DNA of 64,000 bases from Rheinheimera pacifica (lineage in GTDB: Bacteria; Pseudomonadota; Gammaproteobacteria; Enterobacterales; Alteromonadaceae): the NCBI RefSeq assembly GCF_024809855.1, contig NZ_JANUEM010000010.1, positions 100,223-164,222 on the forward strand, in the 5' to 3' direction. Below, piece by piece: positions 28,870-36,964 of this stretch (position 1 is the stretch's first letter; each line of letters opens with the position of its first letter). Under the pieces are notes generated by a model. The model did not search any database. It saw nothing but the letters and a program-made list of their open reading frames with translations, and was not told the DNA's origin. The position numbers and the translations under genes were made by a program.

Positions 28870-29730
28870 TCAGGCCTGTTGTTGTATGCGCTGTTGCTCC
28901 AGATAGGCATACAGCTGCTCGGTAAAAAAGCCGTGCATTAAAAAGCGCTGGCCTAAATTCCACGGCCCGACCAAATAATGCGGGTATTTGTTATAGGCCA
29001 TTTCACGCAAGCTGTTATCGCCAACCAAGTCGCCGATGCGGATAGCAATTGACTGATCGAGGTTAAAACCGTTAATGGCATCGCGGTATTCTTCGCGCGT
29101 TAGCAGCAGGCAGAATAAACACATAAACAGCGCATGGGCACTTTCAAAATCGAGCCATTGGGTGCGTTTTTCTGTAAATTCAAACTGCGCCATATCAATG
29201 CTTTGCCAGTGCTGCCAGTTAAGCTCACCCGTTTGTAACGGCTGTTTAGGGTGGTGCCAGCTGCCAAGCTCTGCGAATAAGCGAAACAGCTGTTGGTCGT
29301 GCTCAACAAAGCTGGCGTGTTGCATATCGGCTATGCATTTAGGATACAGCTGTACCGGGGTGAAACCGCTATTGGGGCTATTGGCAGCGAGAAAATTCAG
29401 TACATTAGATTCAGTCGCATAGTGGCGCAAAATCAGTAAATTGGCCTCTTTGCTGACAAAATGGCTGCAAAACCAGCAAATTAGCTTTTGCAGGCTTTTA
29501 TGCGCGCTAAATTGCGGCAACGGCAGGCGTTTAAACAACCAGGTGATATGTAGCAAAATAGCAAAAATAAACTGCAGCAATGGCCGCACGCCCCAGCGTA
29601 GCGGGTTTTGTAAGTCTTTTAGCCATAAGTTCAGCGCTGCCTGTTCTATCGGCAGCGAGTTATCGTTGGCAATGGCCTTTAAATAGGCGCTTGAGCCGTG
29701 GCGGTTACTGGTGTGGTGTTCAGTACTCAT
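28870..29730 (-). CDS. Unknown protein of the condensing-enzyme operon
   Basis: A 286-residue protein that I do not recognise. It has one clear hydrophobic segment (about residues 50-70, PLLQFIFAILLHITWLF) and a second hydrophobic stretch near SAHALFMCLFCLLLTREEY. The rest is helical and rich in His, Trp and Gln (SWHHPKQP, NWQHWQSIDMAQFEF, KYPHYLVGPWNLGQRF). It overlaps the end of the previous gene by 11 bases and has GAGG before its ATG, so it is translated as part of the operon. A membrane-associated partner of the lipid enzymes is a guess. Confidence 0.7.
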   Translation of the reverse strand: MSTEHHTSNRHGSSAYLKAIANDNSLPIEQAALNLWLKDLQNPLRWGVRPLLQFIFAILLHITWLFKRLPLPQFSAHKSLQKLICWFCSHFVSKEANLLILRHYATESNVLNFLAANSPNSGFTPVQLYPKCIADMQHASFVEHDQQLFRLFAELGSWHHPKQPLQTGELNWQHWQSIDMAQFEFTEKRTQWLDFESAHALFMCLFCLLLTREEYRDAINGFNLDQSIAIRIGDLVGDNSLREMAYNKYPHYLVGPWNLGQRFLMHGFFTEQLYAYLEQQRIQQQA

Positions 29731-30406
29731 GCTCTACCTCTTCCAGTTGCAGGCAATACAGCCTGGCGGTAACACGGGCGGTGCGCACTATGGCCGTGAG
29801 CTGCGCCGGGCTTTGGCACAGGCGATCTATTAGCTGATACAGCTTTTGCATATGGCCGTCATCGTTAGCGCCGTGGTAGCGCATAAAACGGGTGTAGCTG
29901 CCATCGCCGCCGGTCGTTTTATCTATTTGCGCCGCCCAGCTGTTAGCCATTTTCTGGCCCAGGCCTTCAATAATCCACATGGCACCAATTAAATCGACCG
30001 GATTTGGCTGGCTGGCGCGGTACATTAAAAAGCCGTGCAGTGCTTCAGTGCCAATATTACGTGGCGCGTTTTGAATGTCGCTTAAGCTGCCGCCGGCGGC
30101 AACATAATCGCGCTCGAGCATTTCATAGTCGCGGTGCTCTTCACGGGCGTGGCCAATAATGGTTGAGCGCACATCGCTGTAATCGCGGTCAAAACTTGAG
30201 GCGCAGCGGCTGATCCAGCGTGAGCCTTCTATGACCTGCTGGCGCCAGTGTTGCAGTAGCTGGCAGTAATCGGCTTTACTAAACTGGCCACGTTCTAAGC
30301 GCTGCAACAGCGGCACCCGGCCAAGCTGGCGCTCAAATTCAAACCATACCCGCATCAGTGCCTGTAAACATTGTTGGCCCTGCGGGCTTAATAGGTGCTC
30401 TGTCAT
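29720..30406 (-). CDS. Heme-oxygenase-like (HDO/TenA-fold) putative diiron enzyme
   Basis: A 228-residue all-helical protein of the iron-containing redox enzyme type (TenA_C/PqqC/heme oxygenase fold). Potential metal ligands lie on successive helices: Glu60, His86 and Glu89/Glu90/His91 in GHAREEHRDYE, Glu147 in WIIEGLG, and His178, Asp182/183 and His185 in RYHGANDDGHM. Related enzymes, such as UndA, oxidise fatty acids or amines using two irons. It directly follows the KASIII-like gene with no gap and overlaps the next gene by 11 bases. The reaction is not known. Confidence 0.8.
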   Translation of the reverse strand: MTEHLLSPQGQQCLQALMRVWFEFERQLGRVPLLQRLERGQFSKADYCQLLQHWRQQVIEGSRWISRCASSFDRDYSDVRSTIIGHAREEHRDYEMLERDYVAAGGSLSDIQNAPRNIGTEALHGFLMYRASQPNPVDLIGAMWIIEGLGQKMANSWAAQIDKTTGGDGSYTRFMRYHGANDDGHMQKLYQLIDRLCQSPAQLTAIVRTARVTARLYCLQLEEVEHEY

Positions 30407-31513
30407 TCAGGCCTCCACTACCGTTAGTTGCATATAGGCATTATTAAAGCGGCCGCTTTCCGGCACCATACAGATAATGGTATCGCCGGTTTTATAGTTT
30501 TGTGTGCGGCGAAACTCGTCCAGCATAATAAAAATAGAGGCGCAGCCGGTATTGCCGCGGCTGTATAAATTGCTGTACCACTTATGTTCGGCGATGCCCA
30601 CCCCGGCGCGCTGCAGCATATCGAAGATTTTGCCGCGAAAATAATGCGAGGAATAATGGCACAGTACATGATCTACTTTGTCTGGCTGTACCCGACCCTC
30701 AGCAATTAAACGCAGGTAACCATCTACGCCCAATTTAACAATGTTTTCCAGCAGGCGTACATCCTGGCGGATAAGCAGTGCACCGGCCGCTTCGGCCTCG
30801 GCATAAGTGGCGTAATCCTGCCAGCTTTGGCTGTGGTTACTGTCTGTTGGGTAGCCTACGCTCATACATACCGGGTAGGCATCGGCATGTGAGAAACTGC
30901 GGATCCAGTCAATACGAAAACACCTGCCGCGCGGTTGGGTTTCCAGCAGCATGGCACCGGCGCCGTCGGATAACATCCAGCGCAGAAACTCAGCGTTAAA
31001 ATCCAGTTCTGTGCCGGCGGCTTCATAGCGGCTGGCTTTAAATAAACGTGAGGTCAGCTCACTGGCTACTACTAATGCATTGGGCTGTTCGCCTGCTTTG
31101 AGGTTAATAAAGGCGGCTTTTAGCGCCATCATACTGGCAGAGCAAATACCGTGGCTGTTGTGCAGCTCTATGTCGTTTAGCCCAAGCTCAGCCTGCAGCA
31201 TAGAGCCAAAGCCCGGCAGTACCATGTCGCCCTGGCTGGTGGCAGCACTTAACATTTTAATCTGCCGTTTGCCGATAAAGCTGCCGGTTAAGCAATGCTC
31301 GGCTGCTTTGGCTGCCATTTCGGCGTTAGAAAACAGGGTGTTGTGGCTGGCATCGATAGCGTAGTGGCGTGTATGAATACCGTTAGATTGCAAAATACGC
31401 CGCTTTAAACGGCTGGGTTTGCCATGTACTAAACCTAACAGCGGTTCCATTTCATCATTGCTTACGGGCGGGCCGGGTAAAAAGTGGCCTGTGCTGTTGA
31501 TATACACACTCAT
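30407..31513 (-). CDS. KASIII-like (thiolase-fold) condensing enzyme
   Basis: A 368-residue beta-ketoacyl-ACP synthase III-like protein with catalytic Cys124 in SHGICSASMMAL, His286 in LCHYSSHYFRG and Asn321 in GNTGCASI. The last motif aligns with GNTSAAS of FabH. Divergence from FabH (no normal acyl-CoA tunnel motifs that I can see) suggests a special acyl substrate, as in OleA-type or secondary-metabolite KASIII enzymes. Start at 31513, where its ATG overlaps the upstream stop (ATGA); a 24-residue extension is not supported. Central enzyme of a five-gene operon. Confidence 0.82.
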   Translation of the reverse strand: MSVYINSTGHFLPGPPVSNDEMEPLLGLVHGKPSRLKRRILQSNGIHTRHYAIDASHNTLFSNAEMAAKAAEHCLTGSFIGKRQIKMLSAATSQGDMVLPGFGSMLQAELGLNDIELHNSHGICSASMMALKAAFINLKAGEQPNALVVASELTSRLFKASRYEAAGTELDFNAEFLRWMLSDGAGAMLLETQPRGRCFRIDWIRSFSHADAYPVCMSVGYPTDSNHSQSWQDYATYAEAEAAGALLIRQDVRLLENIVKLGVDGYLRLIAEGRVQPDKVDHVLCHYSSHYFRGKIFDMLQRAGVGIAEHKWYSNLYSRGNTGCASIFIMLDEFRRTQNYKTGDTIICMVPESGRFNNAYMQLTVVEA

Positions 31514-32082
31514 GCGTGCACCTTGCGCTGCTTCAGTGCGGCTATCAGGCAGCGCAGGTTTTCTTCCATATAAGGCAGTACACACACAATGGCCATAAAA
31601 CCCAGATAATACGGCAGGTAAGTATCGCCGCCATGGGCATAGGGCATACGCTGCAAATAAAACTCACCCTGCCAGTTAAAACTGACCAGTTTAATAAACA
31701 CCGGGTAGTTAATTACAACGATTAACAGCAACATATACAGCGGCAAGGTGGCTAAATAATTATGTGCGTGCATCTCCCACACACTGATATGGCGCTTGGG
31801 TGCGGCGTAATGTACGTCATAGTGGGCTACGGCTTCATGTGCCAGCCAGGCGGCAAGGCAAATCAGCATAATCAGCACATTTACCTTAAACAGCAGGCAA
31901 AGCAAAATCGGCACTGCCATTTGCACACCCATTAACGAGTGAATAAGTGACTCTTTTAAGCCTGAGGTATGTTCAATGCGGGTAGCGCGGTGGCAGCACC
32001 AGTCAACAAAACCGGCGATACCCCAAAGTGGCAGAAACACATACAACATTAACTGAATAAGCAACTGACTGGTTTGCAACAC
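31510..32082 (-). CDS. His-rich integral membrane protein, putative membrane diiron enzyme
   Basis: A 190-residue membrane protein with about five hydrophobic segments. Clustered metal-type residues are Asp27-x3-His31 and Glu37/His38, Glu44-x3-His48, His82-Glu83-x3-His87-x-Asp89-x-His91, His98, and Glu103-x-His105-x-His107. The pattern recalls membrane desaturase/hydroxylase families but is not a match I can name. Start chosen at a GTG (32082) because AGGAG lies upstream and a likely -10 (TATAGT, 32113-32118) would put transcription start after the earlier in-frame ATG at 32124. First gene of the operon. Confidence 0.65.
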   Translation of the reverse strand: MLQTSQLLIQLMLYVFLPLWGIAGFVDWCCHRATRIEHTSGLKESLIHSLMGVQMAVPILLCLLFKVNVLIMLICLAAWLAHEAVAHYDVHYAAPKRHISVWEMHAHNYLATLPLYMLLLIVVINYPVFIKLVSFNWQGEFYLQRMPYAHGGDTYLPYYLGFMAIVCVLPYMEENLRCLIAALKQRKVHA

Positions 32083-32170
32083 CTTACTCCTGTTGGTGCT
32101 AATACTGCGGGTACTATAGCGCAAGGTTAATGATTTGTAGATTGTTTTATCTGCAGAGTGCGGTACCGGC

Positions 32171-34159
32171 TTAGCGGTAATTTAGCAACAGGCAGGCAAA
32201 CACCACATTTTTATAACCGTCACTGGTTTTGTATTCGCGGTAACCGCTAGCCGGTGCTATTGCCAACAGATAACGCTGGCCGTTTATATTATATTGTTCG
32301 GTCAGGCTGCCTTGCAGCGCCCTTTGGTATAAGGCTGCCGGTAAAGGTAGCCGTGCGCCAATTTGCCAGTTGTCGTGGCTGGCAGAAATAATTTTGCCTG
32401 CACTGTCAACATAGCAGGCACTATAGCCTGCTTTAACGTCACCCTGCTCATTTTTGGGGAGAATATCAATCAGCATTGCCCTGAATTGGGGCGTGCTGTC
32501 AAACACCAGGCCGATACCGCCGATAACCTGCTCTGGTTCTGTCGGGTGGAACAATGGCGCATTATAAATATAGGTAGCCTGCTGCCGGTACAGGGCGCTG
32601 GGCACAAAAGCGCTGACACTGTATTGCTGCGGCTGGGTCAGTTGCAGGCAACCTGCGGCACCGGTGCTATCGTCAATGTTGGTAAGGTGGGCGGCGGTAG
32701 TGGAAATAGCGACTAATTGCAGTGCCGTGTTATACAGGTAAATAGTATGGTAAACGGTATATAAGCTATTGATGTAACTAAGCTCTGCTGATAATTTTTG
32801 CTGTTGTGTAGCATCTACAGTATTTTGGACTAAAGCCTGGCGAAAACTGGCATTTTGTGCCCACCAGCGGCAGTCGTTGGCACGCTCGTACAGGTTGCGA
32901 TCCATAATGTCGGCCGCCAGTTCTGCCAGTGTGGTGAGCTCCTGTAGCAGGCTGTGCATAATGGTGCTGCCCAGCTCGTCGATAGACGAGGAAAACACCT
33001 GATAAATATTTTGCCCTATACCTCTTATGGCGTTGAGTACCGGAATAAACTCTATAGCCTCTTTGCGCGCCGCGGCAATTTCACCGTTAAGCACGATTAA
33101 ACTCAGCTCATCATTAACCTGCATAGACTCACGCTTGATTGCCAACAGCGCCGGGAACAACTGGCCATCTGAGGGGCTGTCTGTATTGCTGGCGCTTACC
33201 TTACTGCTGGCCAGTCGCTGCAGTGGTGTCCACATTTGTACCTGCCAGCCGGGGCCCAAATACTGTTGATAACCGCGGCTGTTGGCAAAGCTCACCAGGT
33301 AGCTGTGCTGCCCGTGCTGCTGTAAGTTCAGAGAGTTTGCCAGTGTAACCCTGGTTTGGGCATCCAGTTGCGCCGGATCAGAGCTAAAAGCTACCGTGCC
33401 GTCAGCATGAACCAGCGCTAAAATACTGTGCCGGTTTGCTGCCAGTAATTTACTGAAAATGGTGTTTAGCTCATCTGCGATATTAAAACACAGGCATAAC
33501 ACGCCAAGTGGCTGACCGGCATCGCCGTATACCGGTTGTGAGTAAATCAGGCTTAAGCTTTTATCGGGTTGTAAATCGCTGTAGCGGCAGGTTTCGGTGT
33601 AATTGCTGCCGCGCTCAAGGCTGCGTTGCAGCAGCGGATCGGCCGAGCGGGTTTGGTTGTACTGCTGGTTTAGCCGTAGCAAAATAGTGCCGTCCAGGGC
33701 TAATAACACCACATCATCGTAAACAGAATAATTTGCCACATAATGTTGCAGGTGCTGGTGTAAGCGGTTTTGCAGCGCTTCGTCAGGCGTGGGCAGAGCC
33801 ATAAAATGACAGATTTGCTGATCTGTCGCCAGAAAGCCAATATCGGCCGTGCGCTCAAACAGGTTACGTATTAACACGTCTATTGCCATCTGGCAGCAGG
33901 CATTATCGTGCAACAGCACTTTTTTAGTTTGCTCCTGCAGCAGGTTATCAATAAGGGTGTATTGCAGCTGATTAAAGCGCTGCTTTGTGATGTCCATACT
34001 GGTAAGAATGTCAGAGCCAAGGCGTAAACTGTTAATTTTGCCTATCAGGCTTACTTTTCCCCACCAGTCGTCCAATTGTTGCAGTTTTTGTTCATGTTCC
34101 AGCACGCCTTGCATACTGGCTTTAAGTATAGTTTTGTGTCGTTCTACAAATAGCTGCAT
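32171..34159 (-). CDS. Double-cache-domain protein with no output domain
   Basis: A 662-residue protein built from two similar units. Each has a helix pair with the motif RNL[FY]ER (IRNLFERTADIGFLA at 97-111 and DRNLYERANDCRWWA at 420-434), then a PDC/cache-like domain (DDVVLLALDGTILLRLNQQYN, and IYLYNTALQLVAIS followed by GGIGLVFDST). No transmembrane helix, methyl-accepting domain, kinase or cyclase domain is visible. A stand-alone ligand sensor is the best reading. Homologues occur as annotated cache proteins in Alteromonadales. Confidence 0.75.
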   Translation of the reverse strand: MQLFVERHKTILKASMQGVLEHEQKLQQLDDWWGKVSLIGKINSLRLGSDILTSMDITKQRFNQLQYTLIDNLLQEQTKKVLLHDNACCQMAIDVLIRNLFERTADIGFLATDQQICHFMALPTPDEALQNRLHQHLQHYVANYSVYDDVVLLALDGTILLRLNQQYNQTRSADPLLQRSLERGSNYTETCRYSDLQPDKSLSLIYSQPVYGDAGQPLGVLCLCFNIADELNTIFSKLLAANRHSILALVHADGTVAFSSDPAQLDAQTRVTLANSLNLQQHGQHSYLVSFANSRGYQQYLGPGWQVQMWTPLQRLASSKVSASNTDSPSDGQLFPALLAIKRESMQVNDELSLIVLNGEIAAARKEAIEFIPVLNAIRGIGQNIYQVFSSSIDELGSTIMHSLLQELTTLAELAADIMDRNLYERANDCRWWAQNASFRQALVQNTVDATQQQKLSAELSYINSLYTVYHTIYLYNTALQLVAISTTAAHLTNIDDSTGAAGCLQLTQPQQYSVSAFVPSALYRQQATYIYNAPLFHPTEPEQVIGGIGLVFDSTPQFRAMLIDILPKNEQGDVKAGYSACYVDSAGKIISASHDNWQIGARLPLPAALYQRALQGSLTEQYNINGQRYLLAIAPASGYREYKTSDGYKNVVFACLLLNYR

Positions 34160-34232
34160 AACCAGTTACTACTCCGGGCCTCTAGCCCTTTGGCTGTTCC
34201 GCTGAATAGTATGCAAACTGTTTGCCAGAGTT

Positions 34233-34260
34233 AAATAAACAGGGGCCCGCGGGCCCCTGT
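34233..34260 (-). terminator. Terminator of the S9 peptidase gene
   Basis: A perfect 22-bp GC-rich palindrome at 34239-34260 (core AGGGGCCCGCGGGCCCCT), followed on the minus strand by a TTTATTTAA tract. It lies directly after the stop of the S9 gene. Confidence 0.7.
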
Positions 34261-34267
34261 GACGGTG

Positions 34268-36187
34268 TTACAGGTATTGCTGCAGAAACTTAAGATAAGC
34301 CTGCTGGGCGGTAATGCGGTTACTTTTTTTCAAAAAGCCGTGGCCTTCATCGGGAAACAGTACGTACTCTACCGGTACGCTGTTAGCCCGAATGGCGGCA
34401 ACCATTTCATCGCTTTCTACCTGCAGTACCCGCGGATCGTTGGCACCTTGCACGACTAATACCGGCTTTTTCACTTTGTCAGCGTGAAACAGCGGTGAAA
34501 TACGGCGCAGGCGTTCGCCGTCTACTGCCGGATCACCCAGCTCAGCATACAGCGATTCACGGAATGCTTCCCACCATGGCGGAATGCTTTCCAGCGTGCG
34601 CACCCAGTTGGTTACACCAAAAATATTAATACCCAGCTTAAACTCGTCGGTAAAGGCCATGGCGGCCATAGTCAGGTAGCCGCCATAGCTACCGCCCATT
34701 ACACCGATGCGATCTGCTGCTACCCAGTCGAGGCTTTGCAGATACTTTTTGCCATAAACGATATCTTGTAAATCATCTTCGCCGTGGCGTAAATCGTCCA
34801 GATGAAAGAAGGTTTTGCCATAGCCGGATGAACCGCGGTTATTTACGGCTAACACGGCATAACCCTGATTTACCAGATGCTGAACAACAGGGCTGTAACC
34901 GGTACGCGACTGGCCACCCGGGCCGCCGTGGATCCAAATCAGTGCCGGCACTTTGGCTGTGGCACTAGCCTGCTTCGGTTGATACAACAATGCCGGTATG
35001 GTTAAGTCGTCAAAGCTGTTGTACCGCACGACACGGCTTTGCACCAGATTGCTTTCATCAATACTACTGTCCAGTGCCTGGGTCAGGCGCTGGGCCTGGC
35101 TGTCGCCCAGTTTCCAGACATATAAATTTGACGGGCTGTTGTCGGCATTCAGGTAAAAGCTCAGGTAGCGGCTGTCGGCCGAAAACGTTATGCCGCGTAA
35201 ATCGCCGGCGGGTAGTGGTGGTAATTGCAGGCTCTGGCCGCTTTGCTGCTCGGTAATGCTGATGACGGTAGAGGCATCGGCATTAATGCCCTGTACCTGA
35301 TATTTGTTGTCATCACTAAAGTAAATAAAGCTGATATCCCAGTCGGCCTGGCTATAGGGGCTGGTTTCACCACTGGCCAGGTTGTACCGGTAAGCTTCAA
35401 CAAACTCACTGTTGCCATCGGTACCAAACAGTAAAGTGCTGCTGTCCGGGGTAAAGCCATACACGTTATGCGAAATATTACCGTCGTGCTGTGTCAGCAG
35501 CGTAGCCGTGGGCTCTTTTGCCTGTAAGTCGAGTAAAAACAGGTTGTTGTCGGCGTTGTTGCGCTCTTTGCTTAATGCCAGATAGCGGCCGTTTTTACTA
35601 ACGGCATCAATGCTGTAACCGTCGTTGTTTTCATACACCAGCTTGCGGCTGTAGTCGGTGGCGTTGTAGTGATATAAATCGAAAAACCGCGCATCGCGCT
35701 CATTACTGGTAATAAAAAAGCTGCCATCGTCGTGCCAGCCGGCAAAAGCGGCTTTAAGTTTGTCACCGGGGGTAAGGTCACGCACGGTGCCATCAATTTC
35801 ACGCAGATAAATGTGGTTAAGCTCGTTACCACCCTGATCGGCGGTGTACAGCAGGCGATCGTCAGAGGGAAACCAACCGACAGGGAAGGCCGGATCGGTC
35901 TCCGACTGTGTTAACGGTTGCCAGTCTTTGCCGTCCAGGCTAACCCGGTACAGGTTAAACACACCGCTTTCGTCAGATGCCACCAGCAAAGCGCTGGCAT
36001 TATGGTTAATGTCATTGCCCAGATAGGTTTTAGTGGCAAAAAATTGCTCTGCGCTGTACTGAGGTATAGCAGCACTTACGCTGAGTGCGGCAGTATTGCC
36101 GCTGGTGGCTGTGCTGGGTGGAGCTTTGTCGCAGCCGGTTAATATAACCGAGCTTAACAGCAAAGCGAGGGTAAGACGCGATAACAT
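34268..36187 (-). CDS. S9 family peptidase lipoprotein (dipeptidyl-peptidase/acylaminoacyl-peptidase type)
   Basis: A 639-residue protein with a lipoprotein signal (ILTGC, acylated Cys19) and TolB/WD40-type blades up to about residue 370. The alpha/beta hydrolase domain carries Ser500 in GGSYGGY, Asp584 in QGANDPR and His616 in DEGHGF. It probably cleaves peptides on the periplasmic face. It is a second S9 enzyme of this region, distinct from the one at 13.3 kb, whose serine is in GHSYGA. Single gene with its own terminator. Confidence 0.9.
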   Translation of the reverse strand: MLSRLTLALLLSSVILTGCDKAPPSTATSGNTAALSVSAAIPQYSAEQFFATKTYLGNDINHNASALLVASDESGVFNLYRVSLDGKDWQPLTQSETDPAFPVGWFPSDDRLLYTADQGGNELNHIYLREIDGTVRDLTPGDKLKAAFAGWHDDGSFFITSNERDARFFDLYHYNATDYSRKLVYENNDGYSIDAVSKNGRYLALSKERNNADNNLFLLDLQAKEPTATLLTQHDGNISHNVYGFTPDSSTLLFGTDGNSEFVEAYRYNLASGETSPYSQADWDISFIYFSDDNKYQVQGINADASTVISITEQQSGQSLQLPPLPAGDLRGITFSADSRYLSFYLNADNSPSNLYVWKLGDSQAQRLTQALDSSIDESNLVQSRVVRYNSFDDLTIPALLYQPKQASATAKVPALIWIHGGPGGQSRTGYSPVVQHLVNQGYAVLAVNNRGSSGYGKTFFHLDDLRHGEDDLQDIVYGKKYLQSLDWVAADRIGVMGGSYGGYLTMAAMAFTDEFKLGINIFGVTNWVRTLESIPPWWEAFRESLYAELGDPAVDGERLRRISPLFHADKVKKPVLVVQGANDPRVLQVESDEMVAAIRANSVPVEYVLFPDEGHGFLKKSNRITAQQAYLKFLQQYL

Positions 36188-36288
36188 GATAGTGTCCTTA
36201 TATCAGGTGAAACATAAGTCGCGACTGCCTGCTCTGCGACGGCTTATAACGCCGGTAACCGGCTCAATGCAGTAAAACCCGGTAGCTG

Positions 36289-36537
36289 CTAGCGCAAAAA
36301 CTTCTGCACATAAGAGCAACTAGCCTGCAGCTGATACTGCTGTGCTTTAGCCCATGCCAAGCCATGGCGCACCAGCTTTTCTGCCAGGCCTTTGCCGCGA
36401 AACGCCGGTGGCACAAAGGTATGGTGGAAGTTAATCTGGCTGCCGGTTAACTGGTAATCCAGCACCGCTTCTGCACCATCGAGGGTTAGAACAAAACGCT
36501 GCTGCTGTGGCTGGTGAACAATAGTGGCCTCTGTCAT
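36289..36537 (-). CDS. Small YjdJ-type GNAT-like protein
   Basis: An 82-residue protein with the acetyl-CoA-binding motif VPPAFRGKGLAEKLVRHGLAWA and a C-terminal strand CSYVQKFL. It is the mini-GNAT type that covers only the core of the fold. It overlaps the upstream gene by four bases (ATGA). Substrate unknown. Confidence 0.82.
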   Translation of the reverse strand: MTEATIVHQPQQQRFVLTLDGAEAVLDYQLTGSQINFHHTFVPPAFRGKGLAEKLVRHGLAWAKAQQYQLQASCSYVQKFLR

Positions 36538-36800
36538 GCGTCTTCTCCCAGCCAGGGTGTTTGTGGTAATTGCGCCAGATGAGCGGCATAACGCTCTAAA
36601 TTAAAACTTTGCTGATGTTCAATCACATCAATCATTTCAGGTGCTAAGGCGCAGGCGATCAGCTCTATGGCTTCTTCGCGGCTGTGGCCGGTCATGCGCA
36701 GGCGCATTAAGGTTTCAGTAACTTGTTTCGGGTAATTGTCGGCCAGTTGGTTTTCTACCACTTCAAACAGCATGGCCTGATCGAGCAGCTCGTCGCTCAT
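36534..36800 (-). CDS. Small conserved protein, helical, unknown function
   Basis: An 88-residue acidic, all-helical protein with no recognised domain (DELLDQAMLFEVVENQLADN, RMTGHSREEAIELIACALAPEM). Start at 36800 because GAGG precedes it; a ninefold upstream extension to 36827 is possible. It shares a four-base overlap with the GNAT-like gene and is likely co-transcribed with it. Confidence 0.65.
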   Translation of the reverse strand: MSDELLDQAMLFEVVENQLADNYPKQVTETLMRLRMTGHSREEAIELIACALAPEMIDVIEHQQSFNLERYAAHLAQLPQTPWLGEDA

Positions 36801-36964
36801 AAATGCCTCAGTATTGCTTTTGCGCATTGGATTATAGTTGCGCCAGTATGGAATATCTGCAGGCGCTTGCCAATTGGCTGCGGAAAAAAGCTTATGCCAG
36901 ATAGTATTTAGCTGTGGCTTTGGCTAAGCTGGGGCGCACTGACGTTTGAATTAAGAACACCCCT

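Noticed and set aside
27991..32082. OleABCD hydrocarbon cluster
   Set aside because: Only a KASIII-type and a hydrolase-type protein are shared in type; OleC and OleD homologues are absent.
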